Assembly (NCBI RefSeq): GCF_000344685.1
Contig: NW_006920422.1
Coordinates: 333,373 to 397,372 of the forward strand
Reading direction: 5' to 3'
Length of the DNA: 64,000 bases
Source of the DNA: Gloeophyllum trabeum ATCC 11539
Lineage: Eukaryota; Basidiomycota; Agaricomycetes; Gloeophyllales; Gloeophyllaceae
Shown here: positions 11,312 through 23,480 of the stretch, piece by piece
Layout: the number at the start of each line of letters is the position of its first letter
Position numbering within the stretch: the stretch's first letter is position 1
The notes under the pieces: generated by a model
Database searches by the model: none
What the model was told of the DNA's origin: nothing
Seen by the model: the letters and a program-made list of their open reading frames with translations, nothing else
Position numbers and translations under genes: made by a program

Positions 11312-14301
11312 ATGTCTGCGCCGAACAGCCCGCCTCGCGCACCCCCCATCAAGTATTCAGCGCCCCTCGGGACCCGCTGGCAGAAGGAGAAGGCCGCAGC
11401 TGGACACAATGCTTTTGATTTGCCGGACGACCCGAAGTACGTTGGCCCCTGGGTTATCGGCGAGTGCGTAGGGAAGGGCGCCAGCGGGCGCGTCAAGATC
11501 GCTAAACATCGCCGTACGGGCCAGCTTGCTGCAGTGAAGATTCTGCCGCTCCAGCCTATAGTCAACTCTCGCGCCTCCCTTGCGACTCAGCAAGCCAAGT
11601 CGGAGAAGCAGCGGCTCGGAATCGACAGGGAGATTACTATGATGAAACTCATGAACCACCCGAATATCATGCGCATATACGATGTCTACGAAGGCGACAA
11701 GGAGCTGTATCTTATCTTGGAATACGTTGAAGGAGGAGAACTGTTCGATTACCTTGTCAACCATGGTAAACTGCGCACCCTTCAGGCTCTGGCGTACTTC
11801 AAGCAGATTGTCTATGGTCTCAACTACGCTCACACCTTTGCGATCATTCACCGGGACCTCAAGCCAGAGAATATCCTCATCCAGTCGTTCAACCCTCCTC
11901 TCATCAAGATAGCTGACTGGGGTATGGCTGCTTTCGCTCCTCCCGATCGACAACTGGATACTAGTTGCGGTAGCCCTCATTATGCGAGCCCTGAGATCGT
12001 CAATGGATCGAAATACGAAGGTACTGCGACCGATATCTGGAGCTGCGGCGTGATCTTGTTTGCTCTGGTGACTGGTCGGCTTCCTTTCGACGATAAGAAC
12101 GTCCGGACGCTACTCAGCAAAGTCAAAGTGGGAAAATACGAGGTACCCGCCTACGTCGACCCCCAAGCGAAAGACCTTATAACCCGTATGCTGGTTGTGG
12201 ACGTCGCTAAGCGTATCACCGTAAGGTTTCGTGTTTGTATCCCATGGCTTCTCCCGCTAAACGTCTTGCCGCAGATGCCCGAAATCCTGGCGCATCCTTG
12301 GTTACAGAATGACACTCCTGGTATCACCTATCTGCCTGCACCTTCTCTGGCGGAACTTGCTCAACCATTGCTGTCACCCGCCCACGTCGACCGGGAACTC
12401 TTGGAATCTTTGCGCGTCATCTGGGGCAAAGGTGCGGATGTTCAAGTTATCAAAACCGATCTCCTCAGCCCGCCTGGTTACGGTTCGTTGGCTAAAGCCT
12501 TCTATTTCTTGCTTCAACGGCACCGCGAGTGCGCTCTCCAGGAGCGTGGAATTCTCATGGACATACAAAACGAACAGGGGAAGCAAGAGAAAGCCGTTAT
12601 GAAGCCCTATACGGTTCCTTCTCCCAAACCAAAGGCGTCCCTTACCTTGGATATCGACAGCATCATCCATCCTCAACGTCTCCGACCTGTTCGCATGGCG
12701 ACTGCTCCGCCTGTGGCATATGAACAAAAGAATGTCGCTTTAAATCTGAATGTCTCAGCGGCTCCTCGTTATAAGCCTAACTCGCCGGTCGGCCCAAGAC
12801 CTAGACCTACTTCTTCTCCCCTGGGCTCTCGCACTCACTCCAGTCACTCAGCAATACCTGTGCCGGTTCCTGGGATTATACGACCTCACATAGAAGCACC
12901 TGCTATGGCCCGAAATTCGACCGCTCCGGCCGCTGCTCCTGCCTATGCTGAACCTGACGTCTTCACGTCTAGTCCGATCAGTATGCCGGCTCGTCGGTAT
13001 GCTCCCGCATCTGTTCCGCACGTGTACCACGATTTCCCTCTCATGTCTGCCCCGGCTGGTGGCCGCGGAACACCTCAGTCTCCGTCAGGATTCGTGCATG
13101 CCCCGATTCCCCAGTATCCTGAGACTGGTGGGTCTATGCCAGTGCTTGCTGCTAATCGGGTGACTGCTGCCGAGATGGAGAGCCACCTGTATTATCCCGT
13201 CTCGGACGCCAACGTCTTGGCACCACGCGAGAACACAGCGCCCGCGCATCCTCCGGTGTATCAGCCAGAGTACGAGTGCAGTCAGCAGTACTCCACGCCG
13301 GGACACGCCCATGGTCACCCGTACGCCAGGACTCAGCCGTACCTTTCCGAGTACTCCGGTCGGAGTCAAAGTCAGGACTGGGTGGTATCTTCGCCCGACG
13401 GGAACGGGTATCGAGAGGATCTGGCGTACAGCGAGAACAAGGAGAACCGTGGCGGCAACGTTAATCCCATGCAAAGCTCAGGAGGGCTTGGTTTCGGGAA
13501 GGTGAACGCCGGCGATGTCAAGAACCATGGCTCCGGGCATGTTGCCTTCTCCGCCGAGGTCGGGAGAGAGCGTAGGGAGCGTCGTCAACGCCGTGAGTGT
13601 ATCGTTCTCATTGCTGAGAGTTGCTGAATCCTTACCTATCGCGCATCGTAGCTCCTCCTCTTGATTTCCAGGCGCCACCTATGTCGCGACGGTCGACGTT
13701 CTCCTCGTCTACTAAGGCGTCACCGTTGATGTCACCTCACTCGGGCTCACCTGTAGTGGGCGAATTCAAGGGTTGGTTCTCCAATCTCTTCAGCTGGAAG
13801 CAAAGTTATATTCTGTATTCTGTGAACGACCTGTTCACCGCGCAGCGAGAGACTATTCGGATACTCGAGCAAGCAGGCGTGTTCGTTATGATGGAGGACT
13901 CGGAGGGCGTCGGTATCCTCAAGTGTCGCATGGACGATATCACCGATTCTATGGGCATCGTGTTACAGAAGTCCGTCCGGTTCAGAGTCGAGTTCTCGGG
14001 TATCCCTGCCAGCGGCGTGCTCTCGGCCCACCAGCAGCGCTTGCCGCCTTCGCAGGTGCCCGTGTCTTCATCGAGAATGAGCTCGCATGCTAGCTCGATG
14101 CTGGCCAAGAACAGTCTGAAGAATCTCGCGGGTATGGGGTATGCGTGCGCGCTTGTGCTGATCCAGGAGAAGGGCGCGGTGTCGACGTTCAGGCTAATTT
14201 ACAAGCGGTTGAGGGAGGAGTGGAGGCTGGACGGTATCCATTCGCCTATGCTCGGCGGGGGTTCGGCCCTTATGGACGGGGTGCAGAGGGTGATGGCTTG
14301 A
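11312..14301 (+). CDS. CAMK-family protein kinase, GIN4/Nim1-related, with C-terminal KA1-like domain
   Basis: Three exons (11312-12220, 12275-13592, 13652-14301) encode 958 aa. The kinase domain spans about residues 45-330: glycine loop GKGASGRV, VAIK-type lysine in AAVKIL, catalytic HRDLKPEN, activation segment ending in SPHYASPE, and the subdomain IX motif DIWSCGV. The metal-binding motif reads DWG rather than DFG. The middle ~400 residues are Pro/Ser/Tyr-rich and look disordered. The last ~200 residues (GWFSNLF.. FRVEFSG.. STFRLIYKRLREEWRLD) resemble the fungal KA1 membrane-binding domain of Gin4/Kcc4/Hsl1. Relatives couple septin or cortical organisation to mitotic entry through Wee1; that role here is inferred from family. 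The third-exon junction is set by frame: the acceptor at 13650-13651 keeps it, whereas a nearer-looking CAG at 13669-13671 does not. Confidence 0.9.
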
Positions 14302-15064
14302 ATGGTTGGCCCGGGGTGGGCTTGTTGCATTCCTCTATCCCCATAGACTATATACTATACCCACATAGATTCTGTGTGAACACGCTACCATATTTTATGA
14401 TACAGTGTACGGTAATAAAGGAAGGCTAGCTTTTGCAGCTAATTGTACGTATGAGACTCAGATGTTGGCGGCTCTGTTACGGTAATAAAGGAAGGCTAGC
14501 TTTTGCAGCTAATTGTACGTATGAGACTCAGATGTTGGCGGCTCTGTTACTTCAGAGTCAGACGCAGTATTGCATTGGTATTGCATGCATGCATGCCATC
14601 AGCAAATTGTCCCGCGGCTGGTAGTGGCTGGCGCATATTCCAGTTATTTTAGCACGTCTACAATTGCATTACCAGCCGAATACCAGACTTGTATTTATGA
14701 TAAGCGAAGCGCCTGCTGAGATACACTTAGCTAACCTATCTCTACCGTGCCCAGTCATCGTCGGACAAACGTCGGATTTTGCAGAGATCCACGTAATTCG
14801 GCTTACTAGGACTATGTCTTACCTCGATTGCGTCCGAGCGTCGCCCCTTGGAGCATGCTCATGCCCTCCGTCATCGTCATCGGCATATTCAACATTGGCC
14901 GCCATGCTATTCTCGTGTACATCATTACAAAGAGCGGCTTGTCTCTGCGTCGCGCCTGCAATACTGTCTCACTCTCGCCACTCAGCATAAACCTTCGACA
15001 TAGAACGAAATCATGAGCGGTGAGTTGACCACGTGGCTTACGACCGGAGTCGCTGTTGTAGCTC
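14302..15064. other. Intergenic with 70-bp tandem duplication
   Basis: 3' flank of the kinase and 5' flank of the glycosyltransferase. It contains the tandem duplication listed separately. No gene seen. Confidence 0.6.
14409..14550. repeat. Two exact tandem copies of a 70-bp unit
   Basis: The unit starting ACGGTAATAAAGGAAGGCTA repeats once with a 70-bp period and no visible mismatch over both copies. It lies about 110 bp after the kinase stop codon, so it may sit in its 3' UTR or just beyond. The identity suggests a very recent duplication. Confidence 0.95.
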
Positions 15065-18039
15065 ATGATGGATGGGTTAGATCCGAAAGATACAAGGGTT
15101 TCTTGGGATCTTCAAGAGCAGGAGCACAGCGGACCTCCGACGCCTGCCGAGAGGAAGCTACAGCTGAGGAGAAAGGCTACTCGAAAGTGAGCCGCAGCAC
15201 ATCAATCCACGCGCTTCGTAGCTAACCAGCATACTAGGGAGTCAGCGAAACTCTCCTCAGTTTACCTCGGTCTGTCTCTGCGTGTCCGCGATCATGAGGT
15301 CGAATACGCCGTAATCGTCCACGATGGGATGGGTTCAGTCGGATCCGAACATGATATTCGCAAATTGCAAGGGGACGGAAAGCAAGATGTGATGGATCAG
15401 ATTCTCGACCGGGCAAAGGAGTACTCACAAGCGCGGGGGCATAAGGTGCGCAGGGCGAATGCCATCACAGCTATTCTGGCCTAATTTCGTAAACCTACCG
15501 ACTCCAGATAGAAATCTTGGCTATCTGCGGGCCGCTTGACGCACCGCTCAAAGTGCCCGCTGCAAACATTGACATCGATCGGGACGCCCCGCAATCGTTC
15601 CTGTCGCGTATCTGGCTGGAATTGGACGCTGTCCCTTTTGTTGTTAACTGCCGCGACACTCAATTCAGTCTGGAAGGCGAGGCGACGTTGGCAGTCGAGA
15701 AAGCGCTCGAATGGCTCGCGCCGACAGCGAAATCCATTGTCAAAGCCGGCGCCGACCCTCGTAACAGAGAGGTTCAAGGTACGCCCGCGAGCACTCGTCT
15801 ATTGCTTCCCAAGGGATGCATGACTTCAACACTAACACGACTTCCCGTCATAGTTGATGCAAACGGCCGGATACGCCTGTACGATCTACATGAACAAGCT
15901 GCATTGACATCTCCCGGACTTTGGGAGACCTTCTCTGCGTTAGCCACATTAATCAAGCAGGCCGGGGTTAGGGTTACGTTCCTCTCCGCTACTCCTAGAG
16001 GTGGCGGGGTTGCTCTTATGAGGCACGCACTGATTCGGTTATGGCGTAAGTTACTGCAGTTGTACGTGATTATATACAAGGTGTTTGATACTGGATTCGT
16101 TGATAGGTCTCGCTGGCCTGGATGTGCACTGGTACGTCCCACAAGGAGATGCTTCGGTGTTCGACATCGTGAGTTACACATGTTTCGGTTTGCGACACAT
16201 TTCCTGATATAATGCACATCCTAGACGAAACGACGCTTTCATGTGCGTTCAATTCCCCTGAGCCGCCTATGTGTGCCGTATTGACCAGTAGTTCCGCAGA
16301 ACGTCCTGCAAGGCGTGAACCCGCCTGACGTGGAGCTTCGGGAAGGCGACAAACACATGTTTGAGCGCTGGACGGACTGGAATTACGAGAAGTACTGGCG
16401 TGGGCCTGACAATCCTGTGCGGGCTGACATCGTAGTCATCGATGATCCCCAAGGTACGTCCGAGCCAGGGGCTCGTCGACAACACCTCGAGCTGATTATA
16501 TGCGCCGGAATAACATAGTGACCGCTCTGATACCGCACATTAGGCGTGACAGCCCGAAGACGAAGATCATTTATCGCTCCCATATCGAAAGTACGTCTGT
16601 CTCCCTCCTGAATAGACCGGTCGGTGGCTGAACCTCTGTTTCTCAGTCCGCAGTGACCTCGTCGATGCCGGCGTCCACCCACAGGTCGATGTCTTCAACT
16701 ATCTCTTCAACTTCATCAAACAAGCCGATTTGTTCGTCTCCGTGCGTCGTCATGCCGTCCCTGAGCTTCCAGCTTTTTCGTGCTTATGCCGTCCACGTCG
16801 CTAGCATCCCATCAAGGAGTTCGTGCCGAAGGTCGTCAATGAGACCATGCCTGTAGTCTACATGCCTCCCTGTACAGATCCCCTTGACGGCCTGAACAAG
16901 CCCATCCCTGAGGAGATGCTGCAAGTCTACCGGCACATGTTTAGTGACTTGATTGGCGCTTCGACGGGCCAGGTATGCAGATATTTCGCGCCGCCAACAG
17001 CAATCACATAACCACTGCGCTGTTAGACTATCGATTGGCAGAGGGGTTATATCCTGCAGGTTGCCCGGTTCGATCCGTCGAAAGGTACATCTCGTCCGAA
17101 AGCAGAGGAAGTGAATGTGCTGATGCCGGTATGGTGTAGGTATCCCGGACCTTGTGGAGGGCTACAGGCTTTTCAGGGAGGAGGTCAAGAAGCAGGGCAT
17201 GATGAAGAACGCGCCGCAGCTTATATTGGTAAGCTGCGCCCTCAGTCAACTCATCACGTTGCGCAAAGTTCTCATACATCTCGGAATTGTAGACTGGTCA
17301 TAGTAGCATCGATGATCCGGATGGCACCTATATTCTGCATAAACTGCAAGACACACTCTGCAGCGAGCCATTCAAGGACATCAAGGATGATATTTTCGCT
17401 GTCCGAGCACCTGCCGAAGGTAAGCTCTCGTGATTGATTGACGAATGTCAGCAGGCTGACCACCGCAGATCGCCTTCTCGACGCGCTTATGCGCGGGGCG
17501 GATGTCGCGTGCCAAGTCAGCACTCGCGAAGGGTTCGAGATTAAGGTCACGGAAGCTATCCACAAGACTCGCTGGGTGATCGCCACCAAGGCTGGTGGTA
17601 TACCCCTGCAGATTCGGGACGGCGTTGACGGGACGCTCGTTCCTCCCGGTGACCCGCAGTCCATCGCTCAAGCGCTGGTCAATTTCTACACTTCCGGGAA
17701 GGATATCAAGAAAACCGGTGAGTCGCGTGGTAATGAGACGGTCAGGCCCCTCGGTGGCAGGTGGGATGATCGTGGTGAGGGACCACGGGAGGAATTGTTC
17801 ACTGTCGGTAATGCGACTATGTGGCAGGTATGCGAGGTTCGTCCTTCTGGTAGAACGCGAGGCTTACTTCCGTTCAGTACCTCTGGTGTCGCGTCCTCGG
17901 CTTGAGCACCGAGCACTGCAAGCACTTGCCCGAGGTACACAAGCAGCGTCTTGACACTCTGGGGCTGAATCACAAAGAAGATATACGGCAGCTGAAAGGA
18001 AGGAAGGTCTGGGATATCTTATCCGAGAGGAAACACTGA
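15065..18039 (+). CDS. GT4 glycosyltransferase, trehalose phosphorylase (clock-controlled ccg-9 family)
   Basis: Fifteen exons join to an unbroken 718-aa frame: 15065-15186, 15238-15445, 15508-15778, 15854-16045, 16107-16168, 16225-16242, 16300-16453, 16519-16590, 16647-16741, 16805-16972, 17027-17084, 17140-17228, 17293-17419, 17469-17827, 17878-18039. Motifs fit the retaining trehalose phosphorylase family: SATPRGGGVALMRH in the N-terminal Rossmann half, IIYRSHIEIRSD, VARFDPSKG opening the second half, ILTGHSSIDDPDG, and STREGFEIKVTEA, which holds the E-x7-E motif of GT4 enzymes, followed by AGGIPLQI. The expected reaction is reversible phosphorolysis of trehalose to glucose and alpha-glucose 1-phosphate in the cytosol, linking trehalose storage to central metabolism. 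Length agrees with fungal relatives of roughly 700 aa. ATGs at 15065 and 15068 are both in frame after an in-frame stop at 15059. Exon 6 is only 18 nt. Substrate is inferred from family; a related glucosyl-transfer role is possible. Confidence 0.88.
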
Positions 18040-18295
18040 ATATAGAGACATGATGGACACCGCTGGAAGAAGTGAATCACAACTGGAAGATGGGTGTATG
18101 ATAAGAACAGTATGTTTACATATTATGCTAATAGCTAGTATTTATCAACAAGGTATGGAAAGTTCCGAGAGAAGCATATACAGAGTGGTATAATGCTGGA
18201 TTGTGGGTACAGACTGATATGTATGTAGGTACAAACAGGGCAAGTATGAGCCGTACCCATTACAACAGAATCTTTCAGCATTCCACAGTCGGTGG

Positions 18296-19612
18296 CTATT
18301 GTGGCCAAGATAATGAAGACTTAGGATGTTCAAGGGCCCGGAGGATATCATCCATGATATCTTCATATGGGGCGAAGGCTTTGTTGAACTCTTCCTGTGT
18401 TCTTGGTGAAACCTCTGTCTCCGGAGCTGCAGATTTGGAGGTGGAATATGCTTCTTGAAATACTTGATATAATGGATGTGGAGCAGGCCTCGGATCTTTT
18501 CTGTCGGCACTCGGAGAAGTACTGGATGACCTTGTGTGGTCCACTTCCCTGGAGTGGTAGGCCAAGCAATGATTGTCAGCTTCCATACCATCAACTCCGG
18601 AGCCCACATGATGATCTTCGAGCTGAGTCTGTGGGAGCTCTGGTTTCTCCACAACACCTGCATCAACAAAAGCTTCAACAACTTGGTGATATTCCTGTGG
18701 ATGCAAAGTCTTCTCAACAGCCATAAGGAAATCACGAGGATTGACCCGGTAGTTAAAGGATGGTTGCAAGGTTGACAATTCAGTTTCTGGCACGGGTTCT
18801 GGTGTTGTGGAGTGAGATGGAGTAGGCAGTTGAACATGATGTGTTGTCTCTGATTCGATGACAGGAGAACCGCCAAATGCATCATAGCCTTGTGCAGCAG
18901 GAAGTGGTACAGTGAGCTGTGGTGGCTCTTGCGGTTCAGTCTTGACAGGAACACTTTGCTTGATCTGGATATAGATCCGTATAGCCTCAGGACTGATGTC
19001 GAGTGACTTTCCCAAGTACTGGATTTGCTCAAGGGTAGGTCTGGGTTCTGTAGCCAGGAATAGCTCCAACCGAGCTATAATATCCGGGGTGTACTCTGCA
19101 ATCAAATGTCAACATCACAATGACGCGGTCGCGTCCAGTCTAACTCACGAATTTGCTGATGCTGATCCATGCCACCATATGTGGCCCCACCATGTCCATC
19201 CTGGGTTGACGGCCCAGCTGAAGCAGAGTGCTCATTCCGAAGCTGCGACGCTGCTTTCCTCTTTGCATTAGTCTTCTTCTGATAGAAGAAGTGCTTAAGC
19301 CTGTCGTCGGTATACCAGTCGACACCCATCGCGGCTATTTTCTGCAGCATATCATCTCGTTCCACCGCAAGAGGTAGAACTTGATTCCGGCGCCAATACT
19401 CTGCATGTCCCACAATCCCCAAAGCATTAACTAACGAATCAAGGCGATCTGAATAGAGGCACTTCACCATTCAGCAGTTTGTATGCAGGTGGTGGAAGGC
19501 GCTGCCTGCTTTCTTTCTTTAGTTTTGGCGCCTCGGCTGCATCTTCCACGATCATTGATACGCTGTCTGTAGGCGCCTCCGAGGCAGGAGTGATTGAGTT
19601 TTCTGACGACAT
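18296..19612 (-). CDS. Homeodomain-like protein with two degenerate helix-turn-helix segments
   Basis: Three exons (19612-19468, 19430-19149, 19095-18296) give 408 aa. Residues ~75-125 end in RLKHFFYQKKTNAKRK, which has the shape of a homeodomain recognition helix. Residues ~143-190 (DIIARLELFLATEPRPTLEQ, then a second helix and IRIYIQIKQ) match homeodomain spacing (Leu-16, Phe-20, a Pro after helix 1) but lack the Trp-48/Phe-49/Asn-51 signature. The rest is Ser/Thr/Pro/Glu-rich and probably disordered, with a conserved-looking RVNPRDFLMAVEKTL patch. It could be a diverged transcription factor. I see no mating-type neighbours (no MIP, no second HD gene), so I do not call it a mating-type gene. 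Function is unknown. Confidence 0.6.
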
Positions 19613-20132
19613 CAACGATGGCCGCGAGCGGGAATGATCTCGAGCACGATGTGAGACCAGGTTTTATGGATGCAGCCGTGGTTCGAGCAGAGGAAGCTAA
19701 GTAGTCGCGTCAACTTAACGCCGCTGCATTGACAACTGCCGCCATTCGCTGCACCCATGTCCAGCCATGTCCTCGCAAGAATATTGGGCGAGCAGTGTCG
19801 CGGACATACAATGGTGCATCTTTATATAGAGTCGGCATAATGTCGCAACTCTGCCATGTGTAAGGCCGCACAGCATAAACGTGCGGGGTCTAGGTTCAGC
19901 GACTCTGACTACATGCAGTAAACGTGTCCATAGGATAGCATACAGATATCGTCACAGAAATACTACAGCAAGCGTGATAGGTGGGATTACATACTTCCAA
20001 GCAACAACAACTCATCCGTGAGGATCCGTGCCAGCGTGATAGCTGCGGACGAAAATATTTCGAGAAAAATACAACAAACACGATTAAAAGCACGAGACCA
20101 AGCAACAAACTAAAAAATATGGCACGCAACAC
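19613..20132. other. Intergenic spacer
   Basis: Lies between the start of the homeodomain-like gene and the stop of the RING ligase, both on the minus strand. It should hold the promoter of the former and the 3' UTR of the latter. No gene seen. Confidence 0.5.
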
Positions 20133-22039
20133 TTACGCAGCAGAAGCAGGAGCGGCCGTCTGGGGTCCCTGGCCTCTCTCCAGATCAGGAGGCAACGTAG
20201 GGGAAGCTGCATTGTTGCCTCGGAACGATATGTTTCGGAGGAATGCAGGGGCGGTGATCAGAGACCCTCGGGAAGCGGGAGCTGCAGCAGCTGGTGGCAG
20301 CGCGGCGGGGATAGAGGGTGAGGTCTCAGCGGGCGTGTCCCCGCCCTCCGTTGATGTCGACGCTCGCTTATCCATATCCTTGGACGCAGGGGGTGCGGTT
20401 GTGATGCGGAGCAACGACGTGTACGCTGCGGGAGTGGATTCAACTATGGCTAGAAAAAACAAGCGTTCGATACTCACGTTGTCTGCAGACAGGGCAGAAC
20501 CATCCCTTGGCCTTTCTCTTCCTTCTCGGCGTAGGTTGGGGTGCAGCCGCTTCACTGACAGGCGCACCGGGGGCACCGTCCCCTGCACTGCCATCTCCGC
20601 TTGCAGCTGCACTCTCCGTATTGCCAGTAGATTCCTCGTTGTGCACTATGGCACCTCCCGCACCAAACTCGACCATGTTGATCGCACATTCCTTGCACGC
20701 CACTAAATGGCGACACGGGAGCAAGACGACTTCGCGGGGAGACGACAAGCAGACCAGACATTCAGACGAAGGTTCATCCTCATAGGACCCAGGCGCCGGC
20801 GCCGGGGGGTAGGTGTGAGTAGTGGGAGAGGCGGTAGGTGCAACCGGTTGCGACGGGGTCGACGAATACGAGGACAGCCCGTATATCTCGTGCAGGTGGA
20901 ATGTGTGAGAGCCAATCTACATGCCATTAGATACGAGTCACCACGAGTCCAACAACTACGTACTGTGGCTTCGCGCTTGACGACCTTCACCACCCAAGGT
21001 CTCTTGTCTTCCTCAGCCGGGAGGTCGTCGACCTTCACGGGGGGCGCGCCGAACCTCACAATGTGGAGATACGTCACCTGCTCGTTCGCAATATCCAAAG
21101 GCTTCCCCTGTTCGTCCAGTGCGACGAGCTTGATGGCAACCCTGACGCCCTCGTTGTCAGAAGCGTCGCTGCCGTGCGCCAATTCCTTGTTCTCCGACGG
21201 TTCGGCGTCCGGAGTGTCAGGGACCGTCGGTGCCGCGGGCTGCGCGTCGACGACAGCGAGCGCAGGGCCTGCAACGGCCCGCTGGGCGTGCCGCTTGCGG
21301 AAGGGGAAGGCTGAGAACCGCCTCTTGCGTTCCGTGCTCCGCGCCGACGTGATGTCGGCTTCGGCGGGTGGTGCGCTCTGGCCCTGCACGTCTACTGAGG
21401 ACGCCGACGGGTCTTCCGCCGGGCTAGTTGCGTTGGTATCCGTAGCACCGCCGTTCTCAAACCGCGCGAGCTCCAACATAGCCCCGTCTTCGTGTTTGAG
21501 GAATTTGCCAAACCCGCCCTCGGTGACGCTCTCGAAGACAAGGACACGGGCAAAGCCGTCTTCTGTGTTCTTCTCGTTTGCGAGCGGGTGATCGGACGGG
21601 AGAACGACATAGACGTAGATGCCACATTTGGGGGCATCACAGTCGTACTCGAATTCGAGCCCGTGGTGGTGCTCGGGATCCAAATGTGTGGGATCATCTG
21701 AGCTTTCGTCCTTGAACGGAGTAAGTCTTATGGTGGGTCGTTTGAGGTTTACTAGAGCTTGCAGCGTGGTCGTCGGTTGTGAGGTCTTTCAAGGATAAGA
21801 GAGCCGCAGTAATACAGTAGATTGTCGCGCACCTGTTTGCTCTTCTCCACCCAACTTCTGATGACCTCCGGAGTCAAGTCATCAGCCGCCGACTTCCTCG
21901 ATGGCTGCTCCGTCCACGCTGGCCCAGTGCTGACGATCCCAATGTTTGGCCCGAACAGCGTGCTCCCTTCCTTCTGCTCCTTCTCTCCCGCAGCCGGTAG
22001 ATTCGGAAGCAGAGTAACGTCGACCCGTCCCTGCGCCAT
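20133..22039 (-). CDS. MGRN1/RNF157-type RING E3 ubiquitin ligase
   Basis: Exons 22039-21833, 21785-20964, 20916-20478 and 20449-20133 give 594 aa from the ATG at 22039. The central domain matches the MGRN1/LOG2 family: VNLKRPTIRL, then LEFEYDCDAPKCGIYVYVVL, then a beta-rich RVAIKL.. KRPWVVKVVKREAT.. TFHLHEIYGL region. The RING has CLVC, then PCRHLVACKEC, then CPVCRQ. About 55 Ala/Gly/Glu-rich and basic residues separate the second and last pairs, more than usual. A Pro/Ala-rich tail follows. The protein should transfer ubiquitin from an E2; targets are unknown. The 5' end is uncertain: the frame continues upstream with a conserved-looking SQYSSWNRTRRLHAAP stretch behind an apparent acceptor at about 22136, so a further 5' exon probably supplies the true N-terminus. 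Confidence 0.85.
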
Positions 22040-23480
22040 CGCCGTCGCTGTCCGTGAGGTGGTCGTTTCTGGCCTGGCTACGAACGGGGCGGCATGCAAC
22101 CGGCGGGTGCGGTTCCAAGAGGAGTACTGGCTATGATCTGTGGGGCGACAGAGAGGTCAACCGCAGCTCGTAGAGAAATACCAGCACGTCGGGCAACGCA
22201 GAGCAGCACACGATCTCACACCCACGCCCGCACCCAACTATAACGATTCAGACTCCCGCCTGATAACCAATGGCCCGTGAAACATCCGAGGGCTCGCTTG
22301 CTGCTCTGCGCTGCCGGCTGCAGACACTTACACCAGGTCGCAATAGTAGACATCACAGACAACCAATGTCTGCTAAGAATCGGAAGGTAAGCTGTGGGAG
22401 TACTGGCGCAGCAATTGCATACGATGCTGCTGACCGAGGCAGGCTATTATAAGGTGGAATCCGTCACCATTGCTCGGAGTCGCCGGAAGGATTGGAATTC
22501 CAAATGCGCTCAGTGCGCAGGACCCTGAGTACCGCATTCCCTGGTTGAATAAAAGCATGAAAACATGAATGTAAGCAATTAAAGAAGACTTGGGAGGACT
22601 ACAAAACCAGCAGTGTCCAAAGACGTCATTCAAAACGAGCTAAGCGCACAACGTATTCACTCAGCCATGGAAAGCGACGTCGCCCTATCACCGTCACGAG
22701 CTGTACAATCGCTAATAAATTACAGAACCGCCGTGAACTGCAGTCAAGTAGTCAGAGAGAACGCAGCAGTAGAATTTTTAGACATTGCGTGCTTCTATGT
22801 ATAAAGACAAAAAGCAGATAAAGTGGGTCCACAACCGTTGAAGGAAGTTCGACATATCTAAATCGGGCACCAGATTTACATATATGTACGTTAGTACGGA
22901 TAACATATCTGCCTCGCATTTCCGTTGCTCATTGGGTGAGACGGTTTGTTAATGACGCTTGAGGGTTGAGTTACTGCAAGAGATCTGATGCTAGTGCCTC
23001 GTATCTTACGCTGTAATCTGTGTATTAAATAAATATGAAAGTAACTGCACCATACAGTGTGAACGCAGTATGCATTACGAGTCGTGCACTTAGTTCATAG
23101 TTTGCTTCTTTCCGAATACCTACCTGATCTCATCAGTCCAACCACAAAGCTGACTGCATGCTTGCAGCCAATCTATATTACAGGAGATGTGGCTTGTCCG
23201 TCGAATCCTGCCGATCCGAGCCACCCAAGGGCTGTTTGGGGTCCTAAGCATAAGAAGACTGGGCCCAGCGACGTGGGAGGCACAGCATCCTAACCGGCAG
23301 AGTCGGCAGAAAGCCAAGTCCTCGAAGCCACCGCTCTCGGTAACTATCAGGAAGGCAAGAAATCCGCAAAGCCAAGCAGCAGACGTACTGCACTACATTG
23401 CATAGAACTAATCATCAGTACAAAACAAGTTACAGTAAACATACAAGATACAAAGCACGAGAAGTGACCCAACAAACACC
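22040..23480. other. Intergenic, ~1.4 kb
   Basis: Holds the probable upstream exon(s) of the RING ligase near 22136-22400, whose exact limits I cannot fix. The remainder is AT-richer DNA with no recognisable gene, ending in the 3' flank of RPB11. Confidence 0.5.

Noticed and set aside
17722..17750. Intron in the last long exon of the trehalose phosphorylase (GTGAGT...CAG)
   Set aside because: Removing it breaks the frame leading to the conserved TVGNATMWQ segment; reading through keeps it.
18296..19612. Mating-type HD1/HD2 locus
   Set aside because: Only one gene, degenerate signature residues, and none of the usual flanking genes such as MIP.
20707..21591. 294-codon plus-strand frame
   Set aside because: Antisense shadow of the RING ligase, whose conserved domains and splice sites are on the minus strand.
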